Shown here: positions 45,945 through 57,100 of the stretch, piece after piece
Position numbering within the stretch: position 1 is the stretch's first letter
How the letters are laid out: each line of letters opens with the position of its first letter
Assembly (NCBI GenBank): GCA_034401795.1
Contig: CM067360.1
Location: 122,498,430-122,562,429 of the forward strand
Reading direction: 5' to 3'
DNA from: Chaetoderma sp. LZ-2023a
Taxonomy: Eukaryota > Mollusca > Caudofoveata > Chaetodermatida > Chaetodermatidae
DNA: 64,000 nucleotides
Made by a program: the position numbers and the translations under genes
The notes under the pieces: model-generated
What the model saw: only the letters and a program-made list of their open reading frames with translations
Databases searched by the model: none
Told to the model about the DNA's origin: nothing

Positions 45945-46105
45945 GCTTGACGACAACCTGCAGATGTAACTTGGCAAAGCCCCATTTACCATTCTTCCCA
46001 GAACAATTTATCCGCTCACAAAGGGGAGTTTTAAAGGACCTCTGACATCATTCGAACGACGGTGTCTTTAAGGTCTGATCCACCACCGACACCTAGATGG
46101 TTAAT
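45945..46105 (-). pseudogene. DUF4806 gene, penultimate exon with one apparent frameshift
   Basis: The acceptor GTTTTTTTAG (AG at 46106-46107) and donor GCGTAAGT (GT at 45943-45944) bound a 161-bp exon. It begins in phase 0 with INHLGVGGGSDLKDTVVRMM and SEVL, then changes frame near 46030-46036 and continues with PLCERINCSGKNGKWGFAKL and HLQVVVK. Both halves match the central DUF4806 pattern (GGSDLKDTV.R.M...., W/C-SGK.GK..F..L.L..VV). A correct phase at both borders needs 160 coding bases in multiples of three plus one, so a single extra base explains everything. Either the gene is decaying, or the base is a sequencing error. Confidence 0.65.
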
Positions 46106-46172
46106 CTAAAAAAACAAAACAAGTGGGATTTTAGATATATCTTTTTGTATCATTAGGGTTAAACACACCCTC

Positions 46173-46209
<37 letters not shown>
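46173..46209 (+). repeat. (AAT)n microsatellite
   Basis: About 12 triplets of AAT in an intron. Confidence 0.95.
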
Positions 46210-46345
46210 TAGACATGTTAGTTAGTAAATTTTTAACACAGCGTAAATAATGTCGATCTTGTTGAATATTTTGAAAATAATTGAACATAATTATATATAT
46301 CGTCAGTCACCTGCCCTCATAGACATGCCACTTTTTCTGTGTCTG

Positions 46346-46515
46346 CACAATAGCAGAATAATGTTGGCCTAGGGAGTTTAATTGTATCTCAATCCAAGTG
46401 AAGTTAATTATACTGTTTAAGTGTGGTCTACACAATAGCAGAATAATGTTGGCCTAGGGAGTTTAATTGTATCTCAATCCAAGTGAAGTTAATTATACTG
46501 TTTAACAGTGGTCTA
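46346..46515 (+). repeat. Perfect-looking 85-bp tandem duplication
   Basis: CACAATAGCAGAATAATGTT... occurs at 46346-46430 and again at 46431-46515 with only a couple of differences at the end, so it is a recent duplication. It lies in a DUF4806 intron. Confidence 0.95.
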
Positions 46516-46816
46516 CATATGCTTAGGCTGGATGCACCAGACTTACTCATATATCTTAATTCTTCATCAGATTAGAATTGGTATAGAGTCAGAAGCAGCC
46601 AGCTTGCTTCACATTTCGAGTATTGCCTCTATTTTAGGATAAATTCCAACAGTAAGCATATGAAGGGTTAGTCGTTTATCTAACATCATTTCTATCCTAA
46701 CATAAAGAATCTATTCTATAAACCGGCAATACAATACCATAATATACCCATATATGATTGATTTTAAGAAAGGTCATTCAATATACAAAGAGATCAAATA
46801 CAATTCATAAACCTAC

Positions 46817-47030
46817 CACAAGCTTCCTGACATCGCTGTCCCTAAGTTTGACCTCCAGAGATTCGAGCTCCCTCGGAGTCTCAATAGGCAGGTTTATATC
46901 ATCTGGCAGATCGACGCATTCACAATTCCCCCTTACTGTCATCTTTGAGTGTAACTCTCTTAAGAGAACAGTATTGTGATTTAATTGCTGCTGCGTCGTT
47001 TCTAGCAACATAAGAATATGGCACGCAGCT
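46817..47030 (-). CDS. DUF4806 gene, antepenultimate exon
   Basis: A 214-bp exon. The acceptor is strong (TGTTCTCTGTTATTAG; AG at 47031-47032) and the donor is GTAGGT (46811-46816). The first base completes an upstream codon (phase 2), then the exon reads AACHILMLLETTQQQLNHNT, a heptad-like helix, and LPDDINLPIETPRELESLEV with KLRDSDVRKLV. The LPI.T..EL..LE.KL.D...RK.LV block is the start of the DUF4806 domain, and it leads in phase 0 into the next exon. Internal translation would start at Met codon 47011 only if the upstream exons were not used. Function unknown. Confidence 0.72.
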
Positions 47031-47399
47031 CTAATAACAGAGAACAGACACCTTTCTTAATAATTAGGAAAATATTATGGGTTTGATCTAAGATGTAATA
47101 CACTTATAAAAGAGAACATACGATCACATGGTTTATACTTATGCAGTGTGTGGTAACCATAGTTCCACTGAAAACTACTTTTCAGGACGCTACAGAAAAC
47201 AAGTCAAATTTTCAATAAAAATTATTTTCAAAATCCTAAGAACAATTTGATTGAATCATCAATGTCACAATGTTTCTCATCTAAAAAGAATTAACTGGAA
47301 ATTTATTTTCTAGATTTCTGACAAAACCGCCTATGCATTCATGCTTATTTATCTCAAGACAATGACCAAGAGTATATTTATAGGCTGTTTCTGATGAAT

Positions 47400-47456
47400 A
47401 ATTAATAATAATATTAACAACAACAATGATGACGACGACGACGGCGGCGGGTGCCG

Positions 47457-47526
<70 letters not shown>

Positions 47527-47632
47527 CAGCAGCAGTAGTTGGGCAATAGTAGCAGCAGCTGCAGCAACAGCAATAGCAGCAGCAGTTGGAAAACTGTTGC
47601 AGCAGCAGCAACAGTAGTAATTGGGCAACTCT

Positions 47633-47675
<43 letters not shown>

Positions 47676-47705
47676 GCGGCAACAGCAGCAGCAGTAGCAG
47701 CATGT
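47400..47705 (+). repeat. GTA/GCA trinucleotide block in DUF4806 intron
   Basis: (GTA)n (about 47456-47526), GCA/GTA mixtures with TTGGGCAA-type interruptions, and (GCA)n (47634-47690). Ser-, Leu- or Cys-rich frames on both strands are repeat translations. Confidence 0.95.
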
Positions 47706-48054
47706 CAATTCCACAGAAAAGTAACATTTTCATGATTAAAAAAAAATTGTACAGTTAAATAATGCACTGAAATCAAATATGGAATGTTTCTGGTTTCTAA
47801 AACAGGTCTAACCTTGTTGATGTCTGCTTCTATTCCTGATATATAGTTTTTCAAAATATAGGTTAAATTTGAGGTTAATATTAGTCAATTTAGTGATTAG
47901 TTATGCTCCTCCCACATTCAGTTCACACTGCATTCTATGCTTCTGGGTGATGAATTCAAAACAAAGGTGCAATGCACTTTTTATACCCAGGGTCATGAAT
48001 CGACCTGATTACCAGACTCTGCACTAATTTGACCCAGAACTGTCTAGACGGCTC

Positions 48055-49739
48055 TGTCGCATCAGTCACAGTTTTGGTCTTGACGTTTAGTCTGTATCTC
48101 AGTGGAATGCCTAATTTTGTAATTTTATATTTTCCTATCTAGTAGACTGCTAAACCTATCAGATTCATGTGGTTATATATGAGTTGATGTGTAGATATTC
48201 TCAGCAGACCAGTTTAAGTTTTATCCCATAAGTCGCAAAATATTTAGTAACAGCGCAAATGGGGAAGACAAGTTTAGAAACCCTTAACAGTCTGGCAACA
48301 AAGTGGCACATTTCAGCCACCTGATGGTAAGGGGTGCACTGATGGTATTGGAGGGACTGTTAAAAGACGAGTGTCTGAAAAGGTAATGAGTAAGAAATTA
48401 GATATTGCATTTTCAGCTGAATTTGCCAAACTAGCTACCAATGTCTGCCCAAACATCAATATAAATGATATATTGACAAGGACAAGATTGAATCCCAAAA
48501 AAAATGAGCTTGATGGTTTCTGGAACACAAATGGACAAGAAATTAAAACACTATCTGGCAGCCGTTCAGCTCATTATTTTGAAGCCACTGAGACATACGT
48601 TTTTAAGTATGCTACTTATTCTTCCATTGAGACATCAAAAATGGCAATGTTTTCATATATGAGTGGGCCTACAGGTAATAAAAATGATGTAGTACATGTA
48701 AATGATGGCCATGCTCCCGAAGAGATCGATTCAACCACTTCACCAAATGAGTAGGCTTGTGGACAATGGGTAATTGCCGATTATGACTTCATAAGTTATT
48801 ATGTATTAAAAGTAGATGTAAAGGAGAACATGCATCAAATTAGGTGCCTTAAGCCATCTAGCCCTGGAAAACCTATGTGTTTGAACCAGAGAAAAACACA
48901 GTTTGGTATAATGAAGAGCAAATAAAGGCCAAAATGGAAAGAGAGCCCATTCTAGTTAATGCCAGAGGCATGTATAAAGTTTCACCATAATTATGATAAT
49001 TGTCCCATCAGTCACAATCTAAAAAGTCTTGAAACTGACACATGGCTGAATTTGTGACCATTGTATTAAACATTTTATTATTTTTACGCATTATTTGAGA
49101 ATACATTAAAAATATGCAGTCTTTTGGCATCATGAATCATGATAATAAGTATTCACTCTTCGGTGTAGGCATATTTTATAGAATACATAATTTTTAAGCT
49201 GTTGCTGTGTTTGCTTAAAATAAGGTGATCATTACCAATGAATAATTTAAATTTTAATACTTTGACGGTTCCACTATTCTATTAAGATTAATATGTTTCA
49301 GAATGTCACTTACATATATATTTTTAGATACTGTCCCATCAGTCACAATTTCTTGTCCCATAAGTCACAGTGAATAATTCACCGCTGTCATGATATAAAA
49401 AAATAGGATATATGTCTCTATGGTGTTTTTAGAAAGCTACAAGTATCTCCAAATAGAATTATAGTCACATGTAAGCTGCCTCTCAAACTGAGCTAGTTTT
49501 TGCAGTGTGACTGAGCAGGGTATAAAATGGTGGTCCGCAAACCTCCCATAAGTCACAGACCCTTTATGCATGCTGTCCACAAGAGAAGCTCACAGATAAT
49601 TCCAGTTTACATTCATATTTGGTTATAGTCAGGTCTTTGCTATCAGATTAAATTAAGAAAATAACTCTATTGCGTCTTAATTCTTTGTATTATTGGTTAC
49701 AATTTGGAAAAAATCATTCAAATGTCCCATAAGTCACAA
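48055..49739 (+). repeat. Seven dispersed copies of a 17-bp motif TGTCCCATMAGTCACAR
   Basis: The motif lies at 48055, 48222, 49001, 49332, 49354, 49542 and 49723, all on the same strand. The core CATMAGTC is present in all seven (ATCAGTC three times, ATAAGTC four times). Surrounding sequences differ, so this is not a tandem array. It lies in the putative DUF4806 intron. Confidence 0.7.
48250..48754 (+). pseudogene. Decayed fragment of an uncharacterised 'HGKG-DGIGG' type protein
   Basis: DGKGCTDGIGGTVKRRVSEK is a near match to the ATSHGKGxxDGIGGTxKR signature I associate with a large family of uncharacterised invertebrate proteins. A WHISAT-type block lies just upstream in another frame, so the copy is frameshifted there. 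Downstream, FAKLATNVCPNININDILTR continues to a stop at 48752-48754. It lies inside a DUF4806 intron on the opposite strand. It is probably an inserted or relic gene piece and is not functional. Confidence 0.5.
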
Positions 49740-49751
49740 TGAAATTGACCA

Positions 49752-50005
49752 GTAGCAGCAACAACAGTAGTTGGGCAACTGTAGTAGCAGCAGCAGCAGC
49801 AGCAGCAGCAGCATCAGCAGCAGCAGCAGCAGTAATAGCAGCAGCAGTTGGGCAACTGTAGTAGCAGCAACAGCAGCAGGAATAGCAGCAGCAGTTGGGC
49901 AAATGGAGTAGCAGCAGCAACAGCAGCATCTGGAACAGCAGAAGCAGCAGCAGCAGCAACAATAGCAGTAGTTGGGCAACTCTAGCAGCAGCACAACGAC
50001 GACGA

Positions 50006-50045
<40 letters not shown>

Positions 50046-50121
50046 AAAATGAGCGACGACGACGACAAAAACAACAACAGCAACAGTTGGGCAACTGTAG
50101 CAGCAGCAGCAGCGGTTGGAT

Positions 50122-50155
<34 letters not shown>

Positions 50156-50220
50156 GCAGCAACAGCAGCCACAGCAGCAGCAATAATAATAGCAGCAGCA
50201 ACAGCTGCAAAAGGAAGAGC
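49752..50220 (+). repeat. CAG/TAG/GAC repeat block with AGTTGGGCAACT punctuation
   Basis: GCA, GTA and GAC triplets are interrupted by the 12-bp palindrome AGTTGGGCAACT (49769-49780) or near variants about every 50-100 bp. Long homopolymeric-amino-acid frames here are artefacts. Confidence 0.9.
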
Positions 50221-50241
50221 AAACAATCATTGCCGACATAC

Positions 50242-50295
50242 CTGTGTAACGGATGTTGTCTGAAGGCAGGATGCTCTGGCTTGCTGTAGTCCTCG
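50242..50295 (-). other. Exon-like cassette copy 1 (54 nt)
   Basis: On the minus strand, after AACACTAG, 54 nt read in phase 2 as EDYSKPEHPAFRQHPLHR and end at the donor ACAG|GTATGT. This copy diverges from the others just upstream of the AG, as a real exon border would. It would splice in frame to the exon at 46817-47030. Not shown to be expressed. Confidence 0.4.
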
Positions 50296-50609
50296 CTAGT
50301 GTTTATTTTTAATAGGGAGAATTTAACCAACATCACTGATAAAAATTAAAAACTAAAATATCAAGTACTTATTGGCAAACTAATTTAAACTTATTAAACA
50401 ATGTCTTACAAGCTAAAACTGATAAATCATTAACAGTATAAACCTCAAAACATTGTTTTCTAAATATAAACTAGTGCATTATCAATTTTTCATTTAACGC
50501 CTTTACCCGTATCGATGATCTTGATTATGTAGCTTATAACCATGCTATTACATCTGACAAACAGGTTGTCCAAACACTCTATCGTGCCTATGGTACAGCA
50601 ACTCCGTCT
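50296..50609. other. Non-coding spacer between cassettes
   Basis: AT-rich sequence with no coding signal apart from the cassette border. Confidence 0.5.
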
Positions 50610-50613
50610 TGAT

Positions 50614-50656
<43 letters not shown>

Positions 50657-50875
50657 GGAGCGACGACGACGACGACGACGACAACAACAAAAACAACAAC
50701 AACAGCAGCAGCAATTTGGCAACTGTAGCAGCAGCAGCAGTTGGGTAGCAGCAGCAGCAGTTGGGTAGCAGCAGCAGCAGTTGGGTAGCAGCAGCAGCCA
50801 CAGTTGCAGTTGGGTAGCAGCAGCAGCCGCAGCAATAATAATAAAAGCAGCAGCAACAGCAGCAGCAAGAGGATT
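50610..50875 (+). repeat. (AAC)n, (GAC)n and (GCA)n block with AGTTGGGTAGCAGC units
   Basis: CAACAACAA, then GACGACGAC, then four units of GCAGCAGCAGTTGGGTA. It separates cassette copies 1 and 2. Confidence 0.93.
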
Positions 50876-50899
50876 AGTAAACAATCGTTACCGACATAC

Positions 50900-50953
50900 C
50901 TGTGTAAGGGATATTGTCTGAAGGCAGGATGCTCTGGCTTGCCGTAGTCCTCG
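50900..50953 (-). other. Exon-like cassette copy 2 (54 nt)
   Basis: EDYGKPEHPAFRQYPLHR in phase 2, donor ACAG|GTATGT. The sequence upstream on the minus strand (50954-51085) is also conserved with copies 3 and 4 and is open in another frame (VNRDGVPLNRISVPNHVGSQ). A good alternative acceptor TTTTGGTATTCCAG would give a 162-nt exon from 51061. Confidence 0.45.
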
Positions 50954-51083
50954 CTAGTGTTTCCAGCACATGATCATCATTAGCTATGCGATTGAGCAGC
51001 TGACTACCAACATGGTTCGGCACAGAGATCCGATTCAGCGGAACACCATCGCGATTAACCGCTGGAATACCAAAACCAGTTGG

Positions 51084-51532
51084 TGTAGTAGTAGTAGTAG
51101 CAGTAGCAGTAGCAGCAGCAGCAGCAGCAGCAGCAGCAGGTTTATTTATTATTGTCAAGCATTAGTTGTTCTATGAACCCTGTCATTGACAATACACTGA
51201 CACTAGTTAGGATATAATTCAGTCATCATCGGAATGCATTAACTTTTCCAATTTTTTAATCTGAGTAGGGGCCGCACCGAGGCAATTCTGCGACACCTTC
51301 CACCTAGCGTTGGGAGGCGAGTACCCTACAACTGGCCCGCCATCCAGAGAACAAAAATGCTCTTTCACCGGAGCAGCTTTCAACTACCCGTCTCACAACC
51401 ACACGAATTGATGGTATACATTCCAGATATTTTTATTTTGCGTTGCTGAGCTCTCGCCTGCTAGATCGCTAGGTATTCTCATGCATGTGGTCTTTTATTA
51501 TTGTCAAGCTTGGCTGCATGAGTGGGCAGCAA

Positions 51533-51564
<32 letters not shown>

Positions 51565-51565
51565 A

Positions 51566-51598
<33 letters not shown>

Positions 51599-51985
51599 TA
51601 GTTGGTCAACTGTACCAGCAGCAGTAGCGGTAGCAACAGCAGCCGCAGTAGTAGTTTGGAAATTTCATCAGCAGCAGCAACAACAGCTGCTGCCGCCAGC
51701 GTATCATCAGCAGCGGTAGTTGGGCAACTGCGGCACCAGCAGCAGTAGTAGCAGCAGCTGCAACAGCAGCAACAACAACAACAACAACAGCAGCACTAGC
51801 TTTTGGGCAACTGTAGCATTACTAGTTGGGCAGCAGCAGCAGCAGCTTTTGGGTAGCAGTAGCAGCAACAACAACAGCAGCACCAGTTGGGCAACTGTAG
51901 CAGCAGCAATAGCAGCAGTTGGATAGCAGGAGCAGGAGCAATAATAATAGCAGCAGCAACAGCAGCACAAGGAAGAGCAAACAAT
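51084..51985 (+). repeat. Trinucleotide blocks and spacer between cassettes 2 and 3
   Basis: GTA/GCA (51084-51138), a ~380-bp unique spacer (51146-51525) with no gene, (GTA)n (51535-51600), then GCA/GTA with palindromes (51601-51960). TTTATTATTGTCAAGC recurs at 51146 and 51493. Confidence 0.8.
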
Positions 51986-51999
51986 CATTGCCGACATAC

Positions 52000-52046
52000 C
52001 TGTGTAAGGGATGTTGTCATGATGCTTTGGCTTGCCGTAGTCCTGG
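52000..52046 (-). other. Exon-like cassette copy 3 (47 nt, shortened)
   Basis: It aligns with copies 1, 2 and 4 and has the same donor ACAG|GTATGT, but it is 7 nt shorter, which would change frame in the 18-codon reading. The upstream conserved region reads SQLLNRIANGDH. Probably a decaying copy. Confidence 0.4.
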
Positions 52047-52158
52047 CTGGTGTTTCCATGATCACCATTAGCGATGCGATTGAGCAGCTGACTGTCAACA
52101 GGGTTCGGCATAGAGATCCGATCGTGATTAACCGCTGAAATACCCAAACATGTTGGTG

Positions 52159-52160
<2 letters not shown>

Positions 52161-52192
<32 letters not shown>
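52161..52192 (+). repeat. (GTA)n tract at LINE 5' junction
   Basis: Ten to eleven GTA triplets directly abut the presumed 5' end of the Tx1 LINE; GTA triplets resume after its poly(A) at 59367. Confidence 0.9.
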
Positions 52193-52746
52193 CATAGAAG
52201 TCATATTGATTTGGCTCTGCTATTAACGTCAATTTAAGACGATTCCTACTACGCATATATGATTTATTTCTTGTCTTGCTTCCTTATAAATGTATATACG
52301 TTGGTTTTGCTGTTTTGATTTCTTGAAATTTTGTTGTGGGAAGTCGCATTTTGTTGCAAAGTTTTCCTGCCATTACTTTTGATTTGACTTTGATAGCCAT
52401 TGTCTTGTCGGCGTCCTGTCTTCAGACCGTAATTGTACATTGTCCACGTTTAGTTGATGGTGATTAATTGCGCAGGCTAGTTATGTAAAGCCTCATTTAC
52501 CTTTGGCACGCTAGCGATTATTCCTGTCTTTTCGATCGCGTGGCTACACGGGCGCTTTCTGTTGAGCTTCGCGCTTCGTGGCTGTATACAACTCGAGCTT
52601 TCTGCAGGGTTTAAAAGCTGCGCTAGAATACTGCATATCACGCAGTAGCCGCAGCGTCTCCCTTTGGTCAATTATACCCGTTAATTAACCAAAGACTTCT
52701 TACTATCAACTGTAAATGTCACAATGCTCACACCGCTAAACTAAAA

Positions 52747-54156
52747 ATGTCATCCGAATATAAGCGTATGCTTAGTCTTAAAATTAGCACAAAAGGGTGG
52801 GGCGTTTCAGCTATTGATGTGTATAATGGCTTGAAGAACACGATTGGCACTGGTCCTAAGGTATTAAAGGGCCTGATTAACGTGACCCGCAATATATGGA
52901 ATGTGACAGTAAGCACCCAAGAGGCAAAGGATAAGCTATTGGAGAGCGATCTTGTTATAGCTGAAGAAATATGTAGCATCGAGGAGATTGACTCAGATAA
53001 ATTAATGGTAAAGATAAAAGTTCCTCTTGAAATCCCGAATGAGCGTTTGTTAAGCGAACTTAGCCATTATGGGCAAGTATTGAAAATTGAGAGAGAGACT
53101 TACCGTTTTGATAAAACCTTGGAAAATGGTATTAGAAGAGTATACTTTGAGAAGGTAGACAAGCCTCTGCCTAATAAGTTGTCTATAGACGGTATTTTTA
53201 TCCTTCCACTGTGGTACAGAGGTCAAGTGAAGGAGTGCAGGATTTGTTCCAGCACTGGTCATCTGGCGGGAGATTGTCCACAAAAAAACAAATGCTTAAT
53301 TTGTGGTTCAACAGAACATTTCAAGTGGCGATGTCCCAACAACACGTGGACGCCTAAGCAAGATACACACAGTAGCTATGTGGCATCGCATACTGAACAT
53401 CAAATTCAGCGAGTTAACTCACTCCCTGCTCAAATTGTTACAGTTGTTGCTGAAACTAATTCAGAAGAGAGTGTAGTTACGGTGAACCCCGTCGTAGTGG
53501 AGAATGTGGACGAAATTGACGTTATTGAGGAAGGTATTAGCTTAACTCCAGAGAGAACAATCCAGGATACGGATGCGAAGTCAAGTCAAAGCGATCATGA
53601 TGACACTCTGGATGAAAGCGAATTCCCTTTGTTACCGCGACAAACTACATTCAGGTCGCAGGTGACAGATGACGATGATGAATTTCCATTAAGTCCTTTC
53701 CCATCAACTCAGATTACGGACCTAGATAATAAGACTCCTGCGAGTATTAATCTGGATGGCAAAACATCTGTAAATGATATCGTTGATACGCATGTCACTG
53801 ATGTTTGTGCTGGCCTTAAGCGTCACAAGGAAGAATTGTCTAGTTCAGAATCTGATGTCGAGGAAAATGATATTGAAGATGATAATATGTCTACTACTGG
53901 GTCAGACTATTCTGTACAGACGCAATGCTCACAGACAGCAAAGGAAATGGTTTTATTTCGTTCAGAAGATGGTGAAGTGTTGGTGCCTTATGTAACAGCC
54001 AAAGGAGTACACTATAGACATCTAAGATGTGATTCCGCTATTTCTAAATACAAACATTTAGAAGTAGTTGATTTGAAAAATCATGATTTTAATAGTAAGC
54101 TGGGTAAATGGGCCAAAAAACGAAGCAAGCCTAGTAAGAAAAATAAATCCAGTTAG
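52747..54156 (+). CDS. Tx1 LINE ORF1 (gag-like, two CCHC knuckles)
   Basis: An intact 469-residue protein. Residues ~1-160 form a gag-like RNA-binding region. Two zinc knuckles of the CX2CX4HX4C type follow at residues ~164-197 (CRICSSTGHLAGDC and CLICGSTEHFKWRC). The rest is acidic and disordered with stretches such as ESDVEENDIEDDN, ending in a lysine-rich tail. Such proteins bind element RNA and accompany ORF2. The start ATG gives the full length, and ORF2 begins 8 bp after the stop, the close spacing usual in this clade. Confidence 0.88.
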   Translation: MSSEYKRMLSLKISTKGWGVSAIDVYNGLKNTIGTGPKVLKGLINVTRNIWNVTVSTQEAKDKLLESDLVIAEEICSIEEIDSDKLMVKIKVPLEIPNERLLSELSHYGQVLKIERETYRFDKTLENGIRRVYFEKVDKPLPNKLSIDGIFILPLWYRGQVKECRICSSTGHLAGDCPQKNKCLICGSTEHFKWRCPNNTWTPKQDTHSSYVASHTEHQIQRVNSLPAQIVTVVAETNSEESVVTVNPVVVENVDEIDVIEEGISLTPERTIQDTDAKSSQSDHDDTLDESEFPLLPRQTTFRSQVTDDDDEFPLSPFPSTQITDLDNKTPASINLDGKTSVNDIVDTHVTDVCAGLKRHKEELSSSESDVEENDIEDDNMSTTGSDYSVQTQCSQTAKEMVLFRSEDGEVLVPYVTAKGVHYRHLRCDSAISKYKHLEVVDLKNHDFNSKLGKWAKKRSKPSKKNKSS

Positions 54157-54163
54157 ATTAACA

Positions 54164-57100
54164 ATGGCAGTCCTGTATACTATTCAACTATTTATGCTCA
54201 TTTGCACGATAAATTGCAAAGGCCTAAATACTGAACTAAAACAGAGATGTTTGTTGGAAGTGCTTGAGGACAAAAAGGTCGATATAGCTTTGCTTCAGGA
54301 AACGAAGATTAAAGATCATGAAATCTTTGATTCATTTAAACAGTTTTTTAAAGGTCAGTTGTTTTACGCATTATCGTGCGATAACAGTGCAGGGGTTGCT
54401 ATTCTCATTCTTCCACACTGTCTTAAATCTGTTAATGTGTTAGCATCGTCATCAGATACAAATGGACGTTGGGTCAATGTAACAGTTGATATCTTTGACT
54501 TTAGCTTGACTATAATGTGTGTTTATGCGCCTGTTTCACATGGTTCACGTCATACATTTTTCCATGATATCTCCGCCATTATTCAAGACAATATATCTGA
54601 AAATTTGATATTAGGAGGTGATTTTAATTGTGTTTTAGATTCAAACATTGACAGAAAATCGCAATCTGTATATAATGATACGTCACACGTTGAATTAAAA
54701 TATGTTTGTGACAGGGAACATTTATTTGACAGCTATCGCTTGACAAACCCTCACGACAGGCAATTTACTTGGTTCTCGTCTGATGGACGCATAGCATCAA
54801 GATTAGATAGAATTTGTTTACAGCAGTCACTTAAGGGCAATCTTAGCCAAACAAGCGTATTTCCTGTAGCATTTTCTGATCACAATATGGTGTGTGTTAC
54901 TTTAGATAATGCTAGCTGGATCAAACAAGGAAGTGGCTTCTGGAAACTTAATAATTCACTATTGTATGATACTAACTATCATCATCGTGTCCAAAGTTTT
55001 TGGCAGTATTGGCTTCGAATGAAGGATTCATATGAGAATTTAGCCCTGTGGTGGGAGGAAGGTAAATCTGGCTTGGCTCATATTTCCAAGAGATTTGCAC
55101 TTAAGAAAGCAAGAGATAGGCGGAAACGTAGGAAGGCATTGGACACATTTTTATTTAGGATATCTTGTAAAGCTACAATGATCTGCTAGTCAAGATAAAG
55201 CATGATATTAATGACTTAGATCAATATATGCTTGAGGGAGCCAAAGTAAGATCACGGGCTCAAATGCATGCAGAAGGTGAAAAGCCTACAAAATATTTCT
55301 GCAACTTAGAAAAAGCAAGGGGTATTGAAAAAATCACCAGACACCTGAAAACAAAGGACGGACTGGTTGCTAATTCAAATGAGGAAATGCTGGATGCCGT
55401 TTATCATTTCTACGAATCCTTATATGCATCAGAAGGCAGTGATGATGTGGCATCTTCAAGCATGTTAGGAAATATGAGGAAGACACTATCAGATTCTGAT
55501 TGTGAGCGTTGTGACAGCCATATTTCTCTTAGTGAATTAACAGAATCATTGCAAGGAATGAAGTCAGGAAAATCTCCTGGCTGTGATGGACTAACAGTGG
55601 AATTCTATCGTGCATTTTGGCATGTGTTAGGTCCATCATTCCTTCAAGTTGTGAATGATGTCTTCGAAAACGGACATCTACCTCCATCTATGTCCCAAGC
55701 ATATGTCCGAATTCTGTACAAAAAAGGGGACAGGGATGATTTGAAAAACTATAGACCCATATCTCTACTTTGTGTCGATTATAAGATCATATCACGAACA
55801 TTATCATTACGATTAAGTAGAGTATTGGACCAAGTAATTGATCCTGACCAAACTTGTGGTATTCCGGGTAGAAGTATTCTAACTAATGCCTTTCTCATAA
55901 GGGATGTAATTAGCTTGGTTGAAAAAGACAGCATCCCAGCAGCTATTATTGGACTTGACAATGAAAAGGCATTTGACCGCCTAGAATGGCAGTTTCTGTT
56001 TAAATCCCTAGAGCACATAGGTTTAGGAGTACATTTTATTAAATGGGTCCGGATTCTGTACACTGGAATTAACAGCAGATATCTTTTAAATAATTGTCTG
56101 ACTAATTCTGTGATACTAGCACACGGTGTACGGCAAGGTTGTTCTTTGTCACCCTTGTTATTTGTCATAGCCATGGAATCACTGGGATCAACACTGAGGG
56201 AAGACCCTACGTTTAAGGGGATATCCATACATGGTATTGCGAGACCATTAACGGTATCCCAGTATTCAGATGATACTACAGTGTTTGTTGGACATGACAG
56301 CGATTTTGGCAGCTTAGATAAAATATTAAGTGTGTTTCAAAAAGCTTCTGGACTAAAGGTCAATCGAGATAAATCTGTCGGCCTATTTCTTGGTCCTTGG
56401 ATTAACAGGTGTGATAATATTATGGACATAAAGTGGTCAAATGACTATATCAAAATAATAGGCATTTACTTTAGTCGCAAAAAGGACACGTTAATAAACT
56501 GGACACACCGAGTATGTAAACTGAAACACGTGTTAGCAAGTTGGAAGCGACGCTGTTTGTCTATATTTGGTAGAGCATTTGTTCTGAATAATCTGATAAT
56601 GTCTGGTTTGTGGTATACAGCTTCTGTTGTCCATATGCCAAAACATGTAGAAGATGAGATTAATCAGCTAATGTCTGCCTTTTTGTGGGAAGATAAAGCT
56701 AAACTTGTAGCTAATACAGTTTGTATCAATGCAAAATTGAAAGGCGGTTTGGACTTGGTACACATTCAAACAAAATGTGCGTCATTAAAACTTAAATTTC
56801 TGCATGATTTGATATATTCCAATTCACCTTGGGCCATTGTTTCACGAACATTATTGGAAAGGTATATTGGACCGTATTCCACAGAGTGTATATTCCTTTC
56901 AAAGACACCACCTCCAAACGTCATGAAGATACCAGATGTCTTCAATGAGCAACGCCAAGCATTGAACATGTTTACTAAGATAACGCCATCACCGTTAGAA
57001 TGGGAAAGTGTGCTAGACCAGAGACTATGGGGAAACGAAAATATTCAGATACGAAATAAAGGCCTTTACTTCCCATCATTAGCTAGTAAAGGTGTTCACA

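Noticed and set aside
47281-50884. Leu-, Ser-, Ala-, Asn- and Cys-rich frames on both strands
   Set aside because: All follow CAG/TAG/GAC/AAC trinucleotide tracts; only the cassette and DUF4806 segments have non-repeat protein-like sequence.
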